The notes beneath the pieces were generated by a model. It ran no database searches and was not told the origin of the DNA. It saw only the letters and a list, made by a program, of their open reading frames with translations. Positions 16,666 through 24,665 of a stretch of DNA of 64,000 bases are shown one piece after another. Every line of letters begins with the position of its first letter. Within the stretch, counting starts at the first letter, position 1. Origin of the DNA: Marinibacterium anthonyi (GTDB taxonomy: Bacteria; Pseudomonadota; Alphaproteobacteria; Rhodobacterales; Rhodobacteraceae); the NCBI GenBank assembly GCA_003217735.2, contig CP031591.1, positions 1 to 64,000 on the forward strand. The letters are read 5' to 3'. The position numbers and the translations under genes are program-made.

Positions 16666-16697
16666 TCGCTCCCAACCAACCCTTCATCCCAATCAAG

Positions 16698-16723
16698 CGC
16701 CCGGCCCCCAAGGCCCGGGTTTC
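16698..16723 (+). terminator. Hairpin after the 65-aa gene
   Basis: CCCGG (16700-16704) / CCGGG (16715-16719) flanked by further G-C pairs and followed by TTTCTC. Probably a weak intrinsic terminator. Confidence 0.5.
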
Positions 16724-16742
16724 TCAATCTCAGGAGGTCCCC

Positions 16743-17162
16743 ATGGCGGATTACTTCACCCATTTCTCATGCCTGATTGACGTCGGCAGCCCCGAAAAGG
16801 CCGCCCGGGCCTTTGCCCTGTTCCAGGGCTTGCGCGCCGCGGATCAGGACGCCAATGACCCGGAGGTCTCGGGCTTCACTCTTGCGCGCCAGGACGCGCC
16901 CGAGGGCAGCACCCTCTGGATCCATGACGACGAGCACGGTGATGTCGAGGCGGTTATCCGCTTCGTGCTGCGCTTGGCTGAAGACCTCGACCTCAAAGGT
17001 CTATGGGGGTTCCAGTACGCGCTGACCTGTTCCCGGCCTCGCCTCGACGCCTTCGGCGGCGGTGCGCATATCATCGATCTCGGTGCCCGCAAATCCATCG
17101 GCTGGACCAGCACGCAAGAATGGCTGGCCGCCGCGCTGAACGGGGAGGACGTCGATGCCTGA
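16743..17162 (+). CDS. Hypothetical plasmid protein, 139 aa
   Basis: 139 residues with a strong ribosome site (CAGGAGGTCCCC before the ATG). The pattern is alpha/beta: LWIHDDEHGDVEAVIRFVLR, then LWGFQYALTCSRPRLDAFGG and AHIIDL. Similar proteins occur on plasmids and in phages, but I cannot name the family. Its 3' end overlaps the next gene by eight bases, so the pair is translationally coupled and probably works together. Confidence 0.72.
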   Translation: MADYFTHFSCLIDVGSPEKAARAFALFQGLRAADQDANDPEVSGFTLARQDAPEGSTLWIHDDEHGDVEAVIRFVLRLAEDLDLKGLWGFQYALTCSRPRLDAFGGGAHIIDLGARKSIGWTSTQEWLAAALNGEDVDA

Positions 17163-17799
17163 GGTGATCTGCACAACAGTCTACCAGTTCCCCGAGCTTT
17201 CGGATGCAGCCAAGGAAAAGGCGCGCAGCTGGTATCGCGAGCTTGGGCCTCACGACGATTGGTGGGACACGGTCTACGAAGATTTCGAGCGCATCTGCGA
17301 TATTCTCGGCGTCCGGCTCAAAACCACACCTGTGCGGCTGATGGGCGGCGGGACGCGGGCCAAACCCTGCATCTGGTTTTCAGGATTCTGGAGCCAGGGC
17401 GACGGAGCGTCGTTCGAAGGGTACTTTGGTCACGCGAAGGGCGTCGCTGCACGCATCCGGGACTACGCCCCGACCGACGCGACGCTGCATGGCATTGCCG
17501 ACCGCTTGCAGGCCATCCAGCGGCGCAACTTCTACCAGCTTGCTGCCGAGGTCAGCCATCGGGGCCGCTACTACCACGAATACACCATGTCCGTGGACGT
17601 CACGCGGGACAGCCCGACCTGGCAGCCGCCGACCGAAGACGCCGAGGAGATCGTGACCGAGGCGCTGCGTGATCTGGCCCGCTGGCTCTACCGCCAGCTT
17701 CAGGCTGAATACGGCCACCTGACCTCGGACGAGGCCATAGAGGAGGGGATCATCGTCAACGAGTACACCTTCACCGAAGGGGGGCGCCGCTTCGGGTGA
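17155..17799 (+). CDS. Phage/plasmid hypothetical protein, 214 aa
   Basis: 214 residues. YQFPELSDAAKEKARSWYRE, DDWWDTVYEDFERICDILG and FSGFWSQGDGASFEGYF are blocks shared by a widespread phage and plasmid protein sometimes annotated as an antitoxin of a stability system. I see no domain that proves this. The start overlaps the previous gene by eight bases. It is acidic, soluble and lacks a signal peptide. The AbiE promoter begins 11 bases after its stop. Confidence 0.72.
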   Translation: MPEVICTTVYQFPELSDAAKEKARSWYRELGPHDDWWDTVYEDFERICDILGVRLKTTPVRLMGGGTRAKPCIWFSGFWSQGDGASFEGYFGHAKGVAARIRDYAPTDATLHGIADRLQAIQRRNFYQLAAEVSHRGRYYHEYTMSVDVTRDSPTWQPPTEDAEEIVTEALRDLARWLYRQLQAEYGHLTSDEAIEEGIIVNEYTFTEGGRRFG

Positions 17800-17809
17800 G
17801 ACGGCACGG

Positions 17810-17844
17810 TTGAAAACTGTCAGAAATCTGTGTATATTTCTGAC
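17810..17844 (+). promoter_or_regulatory. AbiE promoter with operator
   Basis: -35 TTGAAA (17810-17815), 17-bp spacer, -10 TATATT (17833-17838). A perfect inverted repeat GTCAGAAAT-N8-ATTTCTGAC (17819-17844) spans the spacer and -10. AbiEi antitoxins are known to repress their own promoter through inverted repeats, so this is the likely site. Confidence 0.75.
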
Positions 17845-17856
17845 AAAGGAGCGATC

Positions 17857-18450
17857 ATGGAGCGCATGGCCGAGAGCATAATGAATGTCGCGACGACGTT
17901 GCCCGAGGGGGTGCCCTTGGCAGCGAAGGGCCTGCTGCACCTCGGCTCGCGCGCGGCGGTCGATCAAACGCTGTCGCGTCTGGCCGCGCGCGGCGAATTG
18001 ATCCGCGCTGGCCGCGGCATCTACATGCGCCCCGTCCAGACACGCTTTGGTCCGCGCAGTCCGTCCGCTGAACAGGCGATTGAAGCGCTCGCTGTGCAGC
18101 GGGGCGAGACGATCGTGCCGAGCGGTGCTGCCGCGGCAAACGCTTTGGGCCTGACCACGCAGGTGCCGGTCAAGTCGGTTTACCTCACCTCGGGACGAAG
18201 CCGTGTGCTGAACCTTGGCCGGCAGGCAGTCGAACTGCGTCATGCGCCGCGCTGGCAGTTGGCCCTTGGGAGCAAGACCTCGGGCCAGGCCGTCCGTGCG
18301 CTGGCATGGCTCGGGCCGGATGAGGCTCCCAAGGCCCTGCAAATCCTGCGATCCAAGCTCACGGAGACGGCAAAGACCGAACTCGTGTCCGCCGCGCCGC
18401 AGTTCCCGACTTGGCTGGCACGATTGATCGGAAGGATGGTCCATGGCTGA
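17857..18450 (+). CDS. abiEi: AbiEi-type antitoxin (DUF6088-like)
   Basis: 197 residues. An N-terminal winged helix (about residues 25-60: HLGSRAAVDQTLSRLAARGELIRAGRGIYM) is followed by the AbiEi antitoxin domain. The ATG at 17857 was chosen because AAAGGAG lies five bases upstream. Type IV AbiEi antitoxins do not bind the toxin but counter its activity and repress the operon; the winged helix would bind the inverted repeat just upstream. The 3' end overlaps abiEii by eight bases. Confidence 0.88.
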   Translation: MERMAESIMNVATTLPEGVPLAAKGLLHLGSRAAVDQTLSRLAARGELIRAGRGIYMRPVQTRFGPRSPSAEQAIEALAVQRGETIVPSGAAAANALGLTTQVPVKSVYLTSGRSRVLNLGRQAVELRHAPRWQLALGSKTSGQAVRALAWLGPDEAPKALQILRSKLTETAKTELVSAAPQFPTWLARLIGRMVHG

Positions 18451-19462
18451 GGCATTCCTGCGCCTCACTGCCAAAGACCGACTGGATGCACTTGGCGTCG
18501 CAGCCGATCGGCTTGGCCGGCCAGCCCACCTCCTCGAAAAGGACGTCTGGGTGGTCTGGGCGATCCAGCAATTGTTTGGATCGCCCGTCGGCACAAACCT
18601 CGTCTTCAAGGGTGGCACCTCTCTGTCGAAGGCCTACCAGGTCATTGACCGGTTTTCCGAGGATGTGGATCTGACATTCGATATCCGGGCGCTGATCCCT
18701 GATTTGCTCGAGGGCCGTGAAGATGCCATGCCCGCCACATCCAGCGAAGAGCGGCGCTGGTCGAAGCGCGTCCGACAGGCTTTGCCTGAATGGGTGGCCG
18801 GGACCATCCAGCCGATCCTGCAGCAGGCAATTGATCGGGAAGGGATCGATGCCGGCCTTCGGATTGACGGCGACAAGCTGTTCATCGACTACCCGCACCT
18901 CGCCCAAGGCACTGGATACGTTTCTCCGAGCGTAATGCTGGAATTCGGCGCGCGTTCTACCGGAGAGCCGGCATCAGCGCGCGACATTGTTTGCGATGCC
19001 GCGTCGGTGATCGAAAGCGTGGAGTTTCCGGTTGCTCGTCCCCGCGTGATGCATGCCGAGCGAACGTTCTGGGAGAAGGCGACGGCTATCCACGTCTTCT
19101 GCTTGCAGAAACGTTTGCGCGGCGATCGCTTCTCGCGGCACTGGCACGACCTTGCTAGGCTAGATGAGGCGGGCATTGCCACTGCCGCCACTGAAGATCG
19201 GGCGCTCGCGGATGCCGTGGCTCGCCATAAGACGATGTTTTTCTCTGAAAAGACCGCCGATGGCGCAAAAGTTAACTACAGCGCAGCAACAGCCGGACAT
19301 CTGCAACTGGTCCCAAGCGGTGAGGCATCGATTGTTCTCGCAGATGATTACCGCCGGATGGTCGAAGATGGTCTCTTCGCCACGTCACCAGAGCCCTTCG
19401 ATGTTTTGATGGACCGCTGTGCTGAGATCGCGCTCAGGGCGAATGCCGCTTTCAAAACTTGA
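18443..19462 (+). CDS. abiEii: AbiEii nucleotidyltransferase toxin
   Basis: 339 residues. Nucleotidyltransferase motifs are FKGGTSLSKAYQVIDRFSED followed at once by VDLTFD, the family's GGTS and SEDVDL signatures (residues about 54-76). Later conserved points include ERTFWEKATAIHVF and RHWHDLARL. AbiEii toxins act as abortive-infection effectors; related enzymes transfer nucleotides to tRNA acceptor ends. The start is inside the antitoxin end (ATGG overlap), the standard abiE layout. It appears intact. Confidence 0.92.
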   Translation: MAEAFLRLTAKDRLDALGVAADRLGRPAHLLEKDVWVVWAIQQLFGSPVGTNLVFKGGTSLSKAYQVIDRFSEDVDLTFDIRALIPDLLEGREDAMPATSSEERRWSKRVRQALPEWVAGTIQPILQQAIDREGIDAGLRIDGDKLFIDYPHLAQGTGYVSPSVMLEFGARSTGEPASARDIVCDAASVIESVEFPVARPRVMHAERTFWEKATAIHVFCLQKRLRGDRFSRHWHDLARLDEAGIATAATEDRALADAVARHKTMFFSEKTADGAKVNYSAATAGHLQLVPSGEASIVLADDYRRMVEDGLFATSPEPFDVLMDRCAEIALRANAAFKT

Positions 19463-19604
19463 GGGAGCCTTTCCGATGGGAACGGGTTTTATGCGAAAAG
19501 CTTCTCGGGCAGTGAGAGGTTCGTTCCACCTTTGTTCCGAGCGGCGTCTATGGTATATGTTGGGTCAGTTATCGATTCTGGCACACGATATGGAGGCCGA
19601 GGGC

Positions 19605-19817
19605 ATGGCAAAGAAATCAGGCGGCAACGGGCATTACCGCAGCGCAATCACAGGTCGCTACGTCACCACGGCGCACGGAAAGCGCAGCCCCAACACGACG
19701 GTCTATGAAAAGACAGGCGGCGGCGCGACCGGGTCGGCGCGCAGCGCCAAAACCGGACGTTTCGTGACTGAGGGGTTTGCAAAGCGTAACCCTCGCACGA
19801 CCGTGAAAGAAGATTGA
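19605..19817 (+). CDS. Small repeat protein, 70 aa (two SAxTGRxV repeats)
   Basis: 70 residues consisting mainly of two copies of one unit: YRSAITGRYVTTAHGKRSPN then TTV, and ARSAKTGRFVTEGFAKRNPR then TTV. It is strongly basic and probably binds nucleic acid. Similar small proteins are common in bacteria and often carry the misleading name 'multidrug transporter'; there is no membrane segment here. The start at 19605 has GGAGG ten bases upstream; an upstream in-frame extension is AT-richer and unlikely. The zinc-ribbon/HEPN-like gene follows after 12 bases. Confidence 0.72.
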   Translation: MAKKSGGNGHYRSAITGRYVTTAHGKRSPNTTVYEKTGGGATGSARSAKTGRFVTEGFAKRNPRTTVKED

Positions 19818-19829
19818 TGGAGGCAGGAC

Positions 19830-20909
19830 ATGAAGGACTTGAGGCTTCGCAATCTTGAAAAGTATCGGACGGGCGGAACGCAGGATCGAATGGAACTTTC
19901 GCTGCCCAGGCCAACGAGTCCTTCGGGCAAGGTGTATCATTATTCCCCAAAGGAGGATGCTGCCCCGCGTCTCTTCCTAGTGGGTGAGGCACCAGAAGAG
20001 CGTACGATCTCAGATGTTAACAGGTCTCGCATGCGTCGCGAGCCGGGGCCGGGGCAAACGGTCTGTCCGTATTCCGGCCATATGGCTGATGATGAGGAAT
20101 TCACACACGCTGATGATATTGCGGCGGTGAAAAAGCACGCGGTCTGGTTGGTCGAAAATGATGTGAGCGATTGGCTCGGTGAATATGCCAAGGATTTCAA
20201 CCGCAAGTTTGGAAAAGGTGGCCTCATCTCCATGAAGATGGAGCACAAGCCGCGGCGGCGTGTTGAACCGCTTGCGATACGAGAGGATTTGCTGCGCAGC
20301 CTAGATTGCGGAGTATGCGGTCGATCCTACGGGGTCTACGCACTCGCCTTGTTCTGTCCCGATTGCGGAGCACCGAACGTAGCGATGCATTTTCGTCGCG
20401 AGGTTGAGATTGTTGGGGAGCAGATTGCTCTGGCAGATGACCTCGATGAACAGGGTAGAAGCGAGATTGCCTATCGCGTCATGGGGAACGCGCATGAAGA
20501 TGTTCTGACCGCCTTTGAAGCGACGCTGAAGACGGTTCATGCGTACTTGGTTCGCACGCATCTGCCCGAGAGGGTCGAAAAACTCATCGGCAAAAAAGCG
20601 ATCGGCAATGCTTTCCAGAATGTTGACCGTGGTAGGAGTGTGTTTGCCAAGATTGGGATCGACCCATTTGACGGCCTGAACGATCTCGAAATCGAAAATC
20701 TGCGTCTGAACATTCAAAAGCGCCACGTTCTCGGCCACAATCTCGGCGTGGCAGACGAACACTATGCGAGCTTCTCAGAAGATCACGAACCTGGTGAGAC
20801 CGTCATGCTGATTGGTGAGGATGTGAAGCGGTTTGCAGATTATTGCCTGAGAGTGGTCGAACGACTTGAGGAGTATCTGCTTTCGAACGTGACACTGTCG
20901 GAGCCCTAA
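19830..20909 (+). CDS. Zinc-ribbon protein with HEPN-like C-terminus, 359 aa
   Basis: 359 residues, family not recognised. A four-cysteine zinc ribbon is clear: C160-x2-C163 and C176-x2-C179 (CGVCG ... CPDCG). The C-terminal third is helical, and KRHVLGHNLG contains an R-x4-H motif (R298-H303), which together with the helical context resembles HEPN ribonuclease domains. HEPN proteins often act as RNase toxins in defence systems. The gene lies 12 bases after the repeat peptide and close behind AbiE. GC content is lower than in neighbours, suggesting transfer. The HEPN call is inference. Confidence 0.75.
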   Translation: MKDLRLRNLEKYRTGGTQDRMELSLPRPTSPSGKVYHYSPKEDAAPRLFLVGEAPEERTISDVNRSRMRREPGPGQTVCPYSGHMADDEEFTHADDIAAVKKHAVWLVENDVSDWLGEYAKDFNRKFGKGGLISMKMEHKPRRRVEPLAIREDLLRSLDCGVCGRSYGVYALALFCPDCGAPNVAMHFRREVEIVGEQIALADDLDEQGRSEIAYRVMGNAHEDVLTAFEATLKTVHAYLVRTHLPERVEKLIGKKAIGNAFQNVDRGRSVFAKIGIDPFDGLNDLEIENLRLNIQKRHVLGHNLGVADEHYASFSEDHEPGETVMLIGEDVKRFADYCLRVVERLEEYLLSNVTLSEP

Positions 20910-21047
20910 GCTGTTCCCATTGAATACTCGCTGTTTCTAAAGCTCAGCGCACAAGTCGGTTTTTACGCCAAGCTTCCACGAGCAAGGTAAGCATTCGCGG
21001 AGGACCGTCTGGCTGTTGAGCGGGCAGAACGTTTATCGAGTGTCCTT

Positions 21048-21440
21048 ATGGACGCACACGAAGACACTCGCCGTATTCAAGTTTTGTCGGTCTCTGATAC
21101 CGGCCGTCGTCGGCGTTGGACGGATGACGAGAAAATCCGCATCGTTGAGGAAAGTCATGGCGGTGGCGTGACTTTGGCTGAGGTCGCGCGGCGCCATGAT
21201 ATTTCGCGATCACAGCTTTACGATTGGCGATATAGGCACAAGCATGGGCTGCTTGGGGCTATGCCACAATTTTTGCGCGTCCTTCAGGTAGCAGACTGTT
21301 CTGGCCCTGATGATGTTCCAGCGCCGCCAGCGCCTGTATTGACGATCGACCTTGGCCCTCGGTGTCGTGTGACGATCCCCTCCGGCTTTGACATGGAGGC
21401 TGCTGCGCGTCTGCTCAATGGCTTGATGGTGCGGCCATGA
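21048..21440 (+). CDS. tnpA: IS66 TnpA
   Basis: 130 residues. Helix-turn-helix of the IS66 OrfA type: RRRWTDDEKIRIVEESHGGG followed by RRHDISRSQLYDWRYRHKHG. The short C-terminal part is typical of the family. It overlaps tnpB by four bases (ATGA). It is an accessory protein needed with TnpB and TnpC for transposition. Confidence 0.92.
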   Translation: MDAHEDTRRIQVLSVSDTGRRRRWTDDEKIRIVEESHGGGVTLAEVARRHDISRSQLYDWRYRHKHGLLGAMPQFLRVLQVADCSGPDDVPAPPAPVLTIDLGPRCRVTIPSGFDMEAAARLLNGLMVRP

Positions 21441-21787
21441 TTGCGTTTGCGGCTGGCACGAAGGTGTGGATTGCAGGTGGCGTGACGGACATGCGGCGTG
21501 GAATGAACACCTTGGCTTTGGCGGTCCAGCAGGGTCTTGGGCGTGATCCGCATGCGGGTGAGATCTTTTGCTTCCGGGGTCGCAAAGGTGATCTGGTAAA
21601 ATTGCTGTGGCATGATGGGGTCGGCATGTCGCTGTATGTGAAACGCCTCGAGGCAGGCAAGTTCATTTGGCCTGTGAGCCAGGGTGGCACGGCGGTAGCG
21701 ATCTCCGCAGCCCAGCTCGGCTATCTTCTGGAAGGGATCGACTGGAGGAACCCGCGCTGGACCCAAAGGCCTGAAAGGGCTGGATAA
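21437..21787 (+). CDS. tnpB: IS66 TnpB
   Basis: 116 residues of the IS66 Orf2 family: GVTDMRRGMNTLALAVQQGL, FCFRGRKGDLVKLLWHDGVG and YVKRLEAGKFIWP. The length and ATGA overlap with tnpA are standard. It is an essential accessory transposition protein of unknown mechanism. Confidence 0.95.
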   Translation: MIAFAAGTKVWIAGGVTDMRRGMNTLALAVQQGLGRDPHAGEIFCFRGRKGDLVKLLWHDGVGMSLYVKRLEAGKFIWPVSQGGTAVAISAAQLGYLLEGIDWRNPRWTQRPERAG

Positions 21788-21846
21788 TTTGCACAGCAGC
21801 GCCTGTTTTTATTGGCCTTTCGCCGTGTTCATGATAGGCATCTGCC

Positions 21847-23514
21847 ATGTCAGATGCCGCCTTGCAAATCGCCGAATTGCGCGCCGCACTTGCTGCGCAG
21901 ACTGCCTCGGCTGAGGCTGCACACGCCCGCGCACAGGCGGCGGAAGCCGAATTGGCGCAGGCCCGCGCCTTGGCATCCTGCACGGAAGCGATGATCCAGG
22001 AATTGAAGCTGGAGATCGCCAAGCTGCGGCGCGACAAATACGGCATCTCCTCCGAGCGTCGCGCACGGCTGATTGATCAGCTGGAATTGCAGCTTGAAGA
22101 ATTGGAAGCAGCTGCCACCGAGGATGCGCTGGCGGCTGAAGTGGCCGCTGCTGCGGACACGACCAGCACGGTGCGCGCCTTCACGCGGCGTAAACCGGTG
22201 CGCAAACCCTTTCCAGACCATCTGCGGCGTGAGCGTGTTGTGGTCGAGGCGCCGGTCAACTGCAGCTGCTGTGGTTCCGACCGGATCGTGAAGATGGGCG
22301 AGGACATCACCGAGACGCTGGAGGTCATCCCGCGCCAGTGGAAGGTGATCCAGACGGTCCGCGAGAAGTTCACCTGCCGGGCCTGCGAGAAGATCAGCCA
22401 GCCGCCGGCCCCGTTCCACGCCATTCCGCGCGGTTGGGCAGGGCCACAGTTGATCGCGATGATCGCTTTTGACAAATATGGACAGCACCAGCCATTGAAC
22501 CGGCAATCCGAACGGATCGCACGGGAGGGGATTGAGCTTAGCCTGTCCACTCTGGCTGATCTGATCGGTCATGCCTGTGTGGCACTGGCCCCGATCCATG
22601 CGCTGATCGAGCGTCACGTGCTGGACGGCGGCCGTCTGCATGGCGATGACACGACCGTGCCGCTGCTGGCCCGCGGCGGCACGAAGACGGCGCGGCTCTG
22701 GACCTACGTGCGCGATGACCGTCCTTGGGATGGGGGTGCGCCACCTGCCGCCCTCTTCAAGTTCTCGACAGATCGTCGCAAGGAGCATCCGACCCGACAC
22801 CTGGCTGGATGGCATGGCGTGCTGCAATCGGACGTCTATGGCGGCTACAATGATCTTTATTTGGCAGATCGCAGTCCAGGTCCGGTGCGTTCTGCGCTGT
22901 GTTGGAGCCATGCCAGACGCAAGTTCTTTGAATTGGCTGACATCAAAGCCATCGCCCGCAAGGGCAAAAAGATTGCAGAAGAAATCTCGCCTATCGCTCT
23001 GGACGCTGTGACGCGGATCGACGCCATCTTTGATGTCGAGCGTGAGATTAACGGCCTGTCAGCCGCAGCGCGCCTGGGGGTTCGCCAGCAGCGGGTTGTG
23101 CCGCTGGTCAACGATCTGCATGACTGGATGCGGGCCGAGCGGGCCCGGATGTCAAAGCACAACCCTGTCGTCAAGGCGATCAACTACATGCTGGACGAAG
23201 AAGGCCGCTGGGTAGCCTTCACTGCATTCCTTGATGACGGGCGCCTCTGCCTGACCAACAATGCTGCCGAACGCGCCCTGCGCGGCATCGCATTGGGCAG
23301 AAAGTCATGGCTATTTGCAGGGTCCGAGCGCGGTGGTGAAAGGGCGGCCTTTATGTATACCCTCATCGTCACGGCAAAGATGAATGACATCGATCCGCAG
23401 GCATGGCTGGCCGATGTGCTCGCACGTCTGCCGGACATGCCGATGTCACGGGTGCATGAATTGCTCCCTTGGCATTGGAAAGCCGCAACCGAATTGAAGA
23501 GGATTGCCGCATGA
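21847..23514 (+). CDS. tnpC: IS66 TnpC transposase
   Basis: 555 residues. An N-terminal coiled coil (QTASAEAAHARAQAAEAELA) is followed by a zinc-binding part (CSCCGSD ... CRACEK) and the DDE catalytic domain with LHGDDTTVPLLARGG, LQSDVYGGYNDLY and the late NNAAERALRGIALGRKSWLF. It appears full length. Its stop overlaps the passenger start (ATGA). Confidence 0.95.
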   Translation: MSDAALQIAELRAALAAQTASAEAAHARAQAAEAELAQARALASCTEAMIQELKLEIAKLRRDKYGISSERRARLIDQLELQLEELEAAATEDALAAEVAAAADTTSTVRAFTRRKPVRKPFPDHLRRERVVVEAPVNCSCCGSDRIVKMGEDITETLEVIPRQWKVIQTVREKFTCRACEKISQPPAPFHAIPRGWAGPQLIAMIAFDKYGQHQPLNRQSERIAREGIELSLSTLADLIGHACVALAPIHALIERHVLDGGRLHGDDTTVPLLARGGTKTARLWTYVRDDRPWDGGAPPAALFKFSTDRRKEHPTRHLAGWHGVLQSDVYGGYNDLYLADRSPGPVRSALCWSHARRKFFELADIKAIARKGKKIAEEISPIALDAVTRIDAIFDVEREINGLSAAARLGVRQQRVVPLVNDLHDWMRAERARMSKHNPVVKAINYMLDEEGRWVAFTAFLDDGRLCLTNNAAERALRGIALGRKSWLFAGSERGGERAAFMYTLIVTAKMNDIDPQAWLADVLARLPDMPMSRVHELLPWHWKAATELKRIAA

Positions 23515-24113
23515 CACTGGTCGCGCGCCTCAAGGTCACACTGTCCGACGTCGAACCTCAGGTGCTGCGGCGCTTTGATGTGCCACTCAAGATCAAGATG
23601 AACCGCCTGCACGAGGTGATCCAGGCCGCCATGGGATGGACCGACAGTCACCTCTATGAGTTCCGGGCCGGTGGCGTCGGCTGGGGTGTGCCTGATCCTG
23701 ACGGCTATTACGATGGCCCGCTGCCCGCGAACAAATCCAGCCTGCTCGATGTGCTCGAAGATGTCGGCACCAAGACCATCCATTACATCTATGACTTTGG
23801 CGACAACTGGCACCATGTGATCAAGGTCGAGAAAATCGATGATGCCATGCCGGGTGCCGACTACCCACGCCTTGTCAGGGCCACCGGTGCTTGTCCCCCT
23901 GAAGATGTGGGTGGCTTCCCGGGCTACGCCGACTTCCTCGAAGCCATGGCCGACCCTGAGCACGAAGAGCACGACCGGATGCTGGAATGGTATGGGGGAA
24001 AGTTCGACCCCGACGAGGCAGAGATCGGCCGTATCCTCGACAACTTCGAGCGCCTCGCCAAAAAATGGGCACCAAAGCCGCGCAAACCAAAAGCCGCACC
24101 CAGAAGCCTCTGA
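23511..24113 (+). CDS. pRiA4b ORF-3-like passenger protein of the IS66
   Basis: 200 residues of the plasmid pRiA4b ORF-3 family: VEPQVLRRFDVPLKIKMNRLH, then IYDFGDNWHHVIKVEK and CPPEDVGGFPGYADFLE. Such proteins are widespread in bacteria and repeatedly carried by IS elements; the function is unknown. The start overlaps the TnpC stop, so it is translated with the transposase. It ends 38 bases before the right end of the element. Confidence 0.9.
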   Translation: MTLVARLKVTLSDVEPQVLRRFDVPLKIKMNRLHEVIQAAMGWTDSHLYEFRAGGVGWGVPDPDGYYDGPLPANKSSLLDVLEDVGTKTIHYIYDFGDNWHHVIKVEKIDDAMPGADYPRLVRATGACPPEDVGGFPGYADFLEAMADPEHEEHDRMLEWYGGKFDPDEAEIGRILDNFERLAKKWAPKPRKPKAAPRSL

Positions 24114-24195
24114 TCAATATAGCACGGCTGCGGCCTTCGGCGGATGCTTACCGAGCAAGGCTTTGCGCCCTACACTGACTTTCAGCTGATCACTC

Positions 24196-24489
24196 TCACT
24201 TGTTCCCGTCGATCCACTTCGACATCAGCCCCTTGTCTTGGAAACACTCATCCGGCACGGCACGGCGTTTGATCCGGGCGAGGCGTTCGGCGAAGGCGAC
24301 CTGCTTTGACGTCGGGCGGCTGTCCTGCGCACCCGGGTTCATCTTGGCTTGTGCGTCGATCCATGCGCTCAAGGAGCGCCGATCTTGCTGAACCTCCCAC
24401 GGCAGAAGCGTCTGGTTGCGCAGGGCCAGCGCGCGCGCATAGGCGATCTGCTTGGGCGTCGCGGGCAGGGCGTAAGTGGTGCTTTCCAT
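24196..24489 (-). CDS. Hypothetical protein with an internal duplication, 97 aa
   Basis: 97 residues built from two diverged copies of one motif: TPKQIAYARALALRNQTLLP ... LSAWIDA (residues about 11-46) and TSKQVAFAERLARIKRRAVP ... MSKWIDG (about 60-95). The pattern T-x-K-Q-x3-A-x2-L-A ... W-I-D resembles small plasmid proteins near primase and helicase genes. The ATG is preceded by GGGAG on the minus strand. It is divergent from the methylase/helicase gene. The function is unknown. Confidence 0.72.
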   Translation of the reverse strand: MESTTYALPATPKQIAYARALALRNQTLLPWEVQQDRRSLSAWIDAQAKMNPGAQDSRPTSKQVAFAERLARIKRRAVPDECFQDKGLMSKWIDGNK

Positions 24490-24569
24490 CCGGGATCTCC
24501 CTTCATAGCTCAGCTTTCAGTATAGAACATAACAAGAACAAAAGCAAGCCGCCTGCGGAAATCATGGGG

Positions 24570-24665
24570 TTTGAGAGGGAGAGGAGGGCCGGGGAAGGTC
24601 AGGCCTGAGGGTGCCCGAAAGAGGGTGTCCGGGCCCGATCCTGTTCCTCATTCCGGAGTTTCCCG
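24570..24665 (+). promoter_or_regulatory. Structured leader upstream of the methylase/helicase gene (looser relative of family 1)
   Basis: Starts with the purine block GAGAGGGAGAGGAGGGCCGG seen in the other leaders. A hairpin GCCCG (24613-24617) / CGGGC encloses AAAGAGGGTGTC, reminiscent of the AGAGTGG loop. Beyond that the sequence differs, so membership is tentative. Confidence 0.45.

Larger units (their letters stand above)
20987..24151 (+). mobile_element. IS66-family element, complete, with passenger gene
   Basis: 3165 bp. The terminal inverted repeats are GTAAGCATTCGCGGAGGACCG and GTAAGCATCCGCCGAAGGCCG (right end, complement), differing at five positions. The flanks carry an exact 8-bp target duplication CGAGCAAG (20979-20986 and 24152-24159), as expected for IS66. 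It contains tnpA, tnpB, tnpC and a fourth gene. The insertion site is intergenic, so no gene was broken. Confidence 0.95.
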
